From contig NZ_RCWZ01000001.1 of NCBI RefSeq assembly GCF_003675385.1, forward strand, positions 1,488,001-1,552,000: 64,000 nucleotides of DNA, read 5' to 3'. This stretch comes from Mucilaginibacter kameinonensis (GTDB taxonomy: Bacteria > Bacteroidota > Bacteroidia > Sphingobacteriales > Sphingobacteriaceae). Each line of letters begins with the position of its first letter. The stretch's first letter is position 1. Shown here piece after piece: positions 62,868-64,000 of this stretch. The translations under genes and the position numbers were made by a program. The notes below the pieces were generated by a model. It did not search any database, was not told the origin of the DNA, and saw nothing but the letters and a program-made list of their open reading frames with translations.

Positions 62868-62931
62868 CTGTTTCTGTGGTACCAATTGGCATCAAACCAG
62901 TGACACAAGGTTAAATAAGGACTTTTTATTT

Positions 62932-63717
62932 TTATTTGACACGCTTGTATATTTCTACAGATTGGCCATTTGTTGCACTATTAATCACTTGGGTATATTC
63001 ATCATGGCCATTCATGGTGACTTTAACGGTAAATTTATTACCCTGAAGAAGCCGGTAATTTGATATTTGCTCTTCTTCCCTAAGCGTATCATTACTAAAA
63101 GTAAACACTCCGGTCCCAAACCCATTTTTAAAGATGTTTTTTTCCTTATTCTGAACAAACCGGTGTATGAAAATAAAATGTCCTCCCCAGAATATTTTAT
63201 ACTGCGTTACATCGGTTGGGATCGTGTCTTTGCCTTTTATGGTATAGGTTTTTTCCATTTTCCACAAGCCATCAAGCAATGACGTATCTGCTGGCGGGAA
63301 TTTTTTATACTCTTCTTTCAATGCATATTTTACACCTTTTACCGTGGCAAAGTCGGGAATGACTTGGGTAAAACCATCAGGTTTTCTTGTAATCTCAAGA
63401 TTATAGGTTAGGGATGAGTCAAGCGCTCTGCTGGTATAAATACTATGTTCCTGAAGTCGGTTAGCCGAGTCAAGTGTGTACGTGCCAACACCAAACCCAA
63501 CAGATGAATCGGGAACTATACTGGCGTATACATAGTTACGATCCGTATAGATTTTAACTTGCGTTCGTTTAATAATAGAGTCTTTGCCTCCCCGATCGAG
63601 AACTTGTTTTTCAAGTTCATATGCACCCGACAGGCCTGTATCAGGAGACTTCTCTTTTTTCTTACATCCCAGAATCAGGAAGCTAAATAAAGCTGCGAAA
63701 ATTAAAATCTTATTCAT
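62932..63717 (-). CDS. Lipoprotein with two lipocalin-like halves
   Basis: A 261-residue lipoprotein; the signal ends at FLILGC (Cys 18) before a KKKEK stretch. The body appears internally duplicated. LSGAYELEKQVLDRGGKDSI with FGVGTYTLDSANRLQEHSIY (~30-95) resembles LDGLWKMEKTYTIKGKDTIP with FGTGVFTFSNDTLREEEQIS (~145-225). Each half looks like the lipocalin-like/DUF4488-type beta-barrel seen in Bacteroidota. Function is unknown. No partner gene lies beside it. Confidence 0.75.
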   Translation of the reverse strand: MNKILIFAALFSFLILGCKKKEKSPDTGLSGAYELEKQVLDRGGKDSIIKRTQVKIYTDRNYVYASIVPDSSVGFGVGTYTLDSANRLQEHSIYTSRALDSSLTYNLEITRKPDGFTQVIPDFATVKGVKYALKEEYKKFPPADTSLLDGLWKMEKTYTIKGKDTIPTDVTQYKIFWGGHFIFIHRFVQNKEKNIFKNGFGTGVFTFSNDTLREEEQISNYRLLQGNKFTVKVTMNGHDEYTQVINSATNGQSVEIYKRVK

Positions 63718-64000
63718 AGTGCTTAAGTTTAAATATGATATAGGAAATTATTTCGTTTTGCGAAGGCTTTTATTTGGCGGGTGATAACTTAATTATTCAA
63801 TAAAAAAGTAAAGTAAGGCCAAAATAAATGCCTAAAATTTTACCGCCATAAATAATACAATTGGTTACATAAACTTACAAATAATATATATGATAAGCAA
63901 TTTGTTAGTAAATTATTAAAATGCTGTTAATGAGGTATTTAAATAGGAAAAAAAATCATCTGATCAGATACGGGGCGATGTGAATGTGAATCGATATTTG
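63718..64000. other. AT-rich intergenic end of window
   Basis: I see no gene, terminator or RNA here. The promoter of the lipoprotein gene should lie in the left part, but no exact consensus was found. Confidence 0.5.

Noticed and set aside
1..64000. CRISPR arrays, insertion sequences, phage genes, rRNA
   Set aside because: No regularly spaced repeats, transposase or integrase-like proteins, terminal inverted repeats of IS type, or rRNA segments were seen.

Overview
The window looks like the chromosome of a free-living Bacteroidota bacterium, most probably a Sphingobacteriaceae member of the Mucilaginibacter/Pedobacter type. The reasons are three SusC/SusD pairs, an ECF sigma/FecR pair, a one-protein hybrid two-component regulator, many glycoside hydrolases, A-rich ribosome binding regions and a promoter of the Bacteroidota TTTG / TAnnTTTG type. 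No phage, transposase or CRISPR array is visible.

Region 1 (1-13028). After the 5' end of a GH95-like glycosidase on the minus strand comes the most unusual locus: a plus-strand operon that looks dedicated to sulfur. It has SusC/SusD, two tandem DoxX/DoxD-like membrane proteins, an FAD oxidoreductase, a YeiH-type (putative sulfate/sulfite) exporter, a c-type cytochrome and a Tat-exported SoxC-like molybdopterin sulfite/sulfane dehydrogenase. Two small elements tie it to cysteine. A 31-codon leader ORF ends in a Cys-rich run (CMCSCCK) just behind a good promoter. A tRNA-Cys(GCA)-like gene with odd features (A1.G72, U21, U73) sits between susD and the first DoxX gene. My interpretation is a cysteine-sensing, self-regulated sulfur operon; this is inference from layout.

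Region 2 (13029-16400) holds a 45-residue membrane protein, a multi-PAS protein with a histidine-box but no ATPase domain, and a small membrane protein.

Region 3 (16398-28481, minus strand) is a polysaccharide utilisation locus: ECF sigma, FecR anti-sigma, STN-containing SusC, SusD, GH28, GH89 alpha-N-acetylglucosaminidase and an HGSNAT/DUF5009-like acyltransferase. The last two correspond to consecutive steps of lysosomal heparan sulfate breakdown.

Region 4 (28500-32140) has a C-terminal remnant of an FtsX/MacB permease, an EamA transporter divergent from an Lrp-type regulator, and a GH32 fructan hydrolase.

Region 5 (32556-47057) is a second utilisation locus: SusC, SusD, GH29 fucosidase, GH2 enzyme, beta-helix protein and a hybrid two-component regulator.

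Region 6 (47126-62089) has a Tat-exported bicupin with its own TatA, a divergent hydrolase/heme protein/lipoprotein group, an RND efflux operon, and a divergent AraC-type regulator fused to an FtsX permease. A ~31-bp repeat occurs twice between the cupin and hydrolase genes and once between the efflux operon and the AraC-FtsX gene, which suggests a shared regulator. The window ends with a DUF302 protein and an internally duplicated lipoprotein (62210-63717, minus strand).
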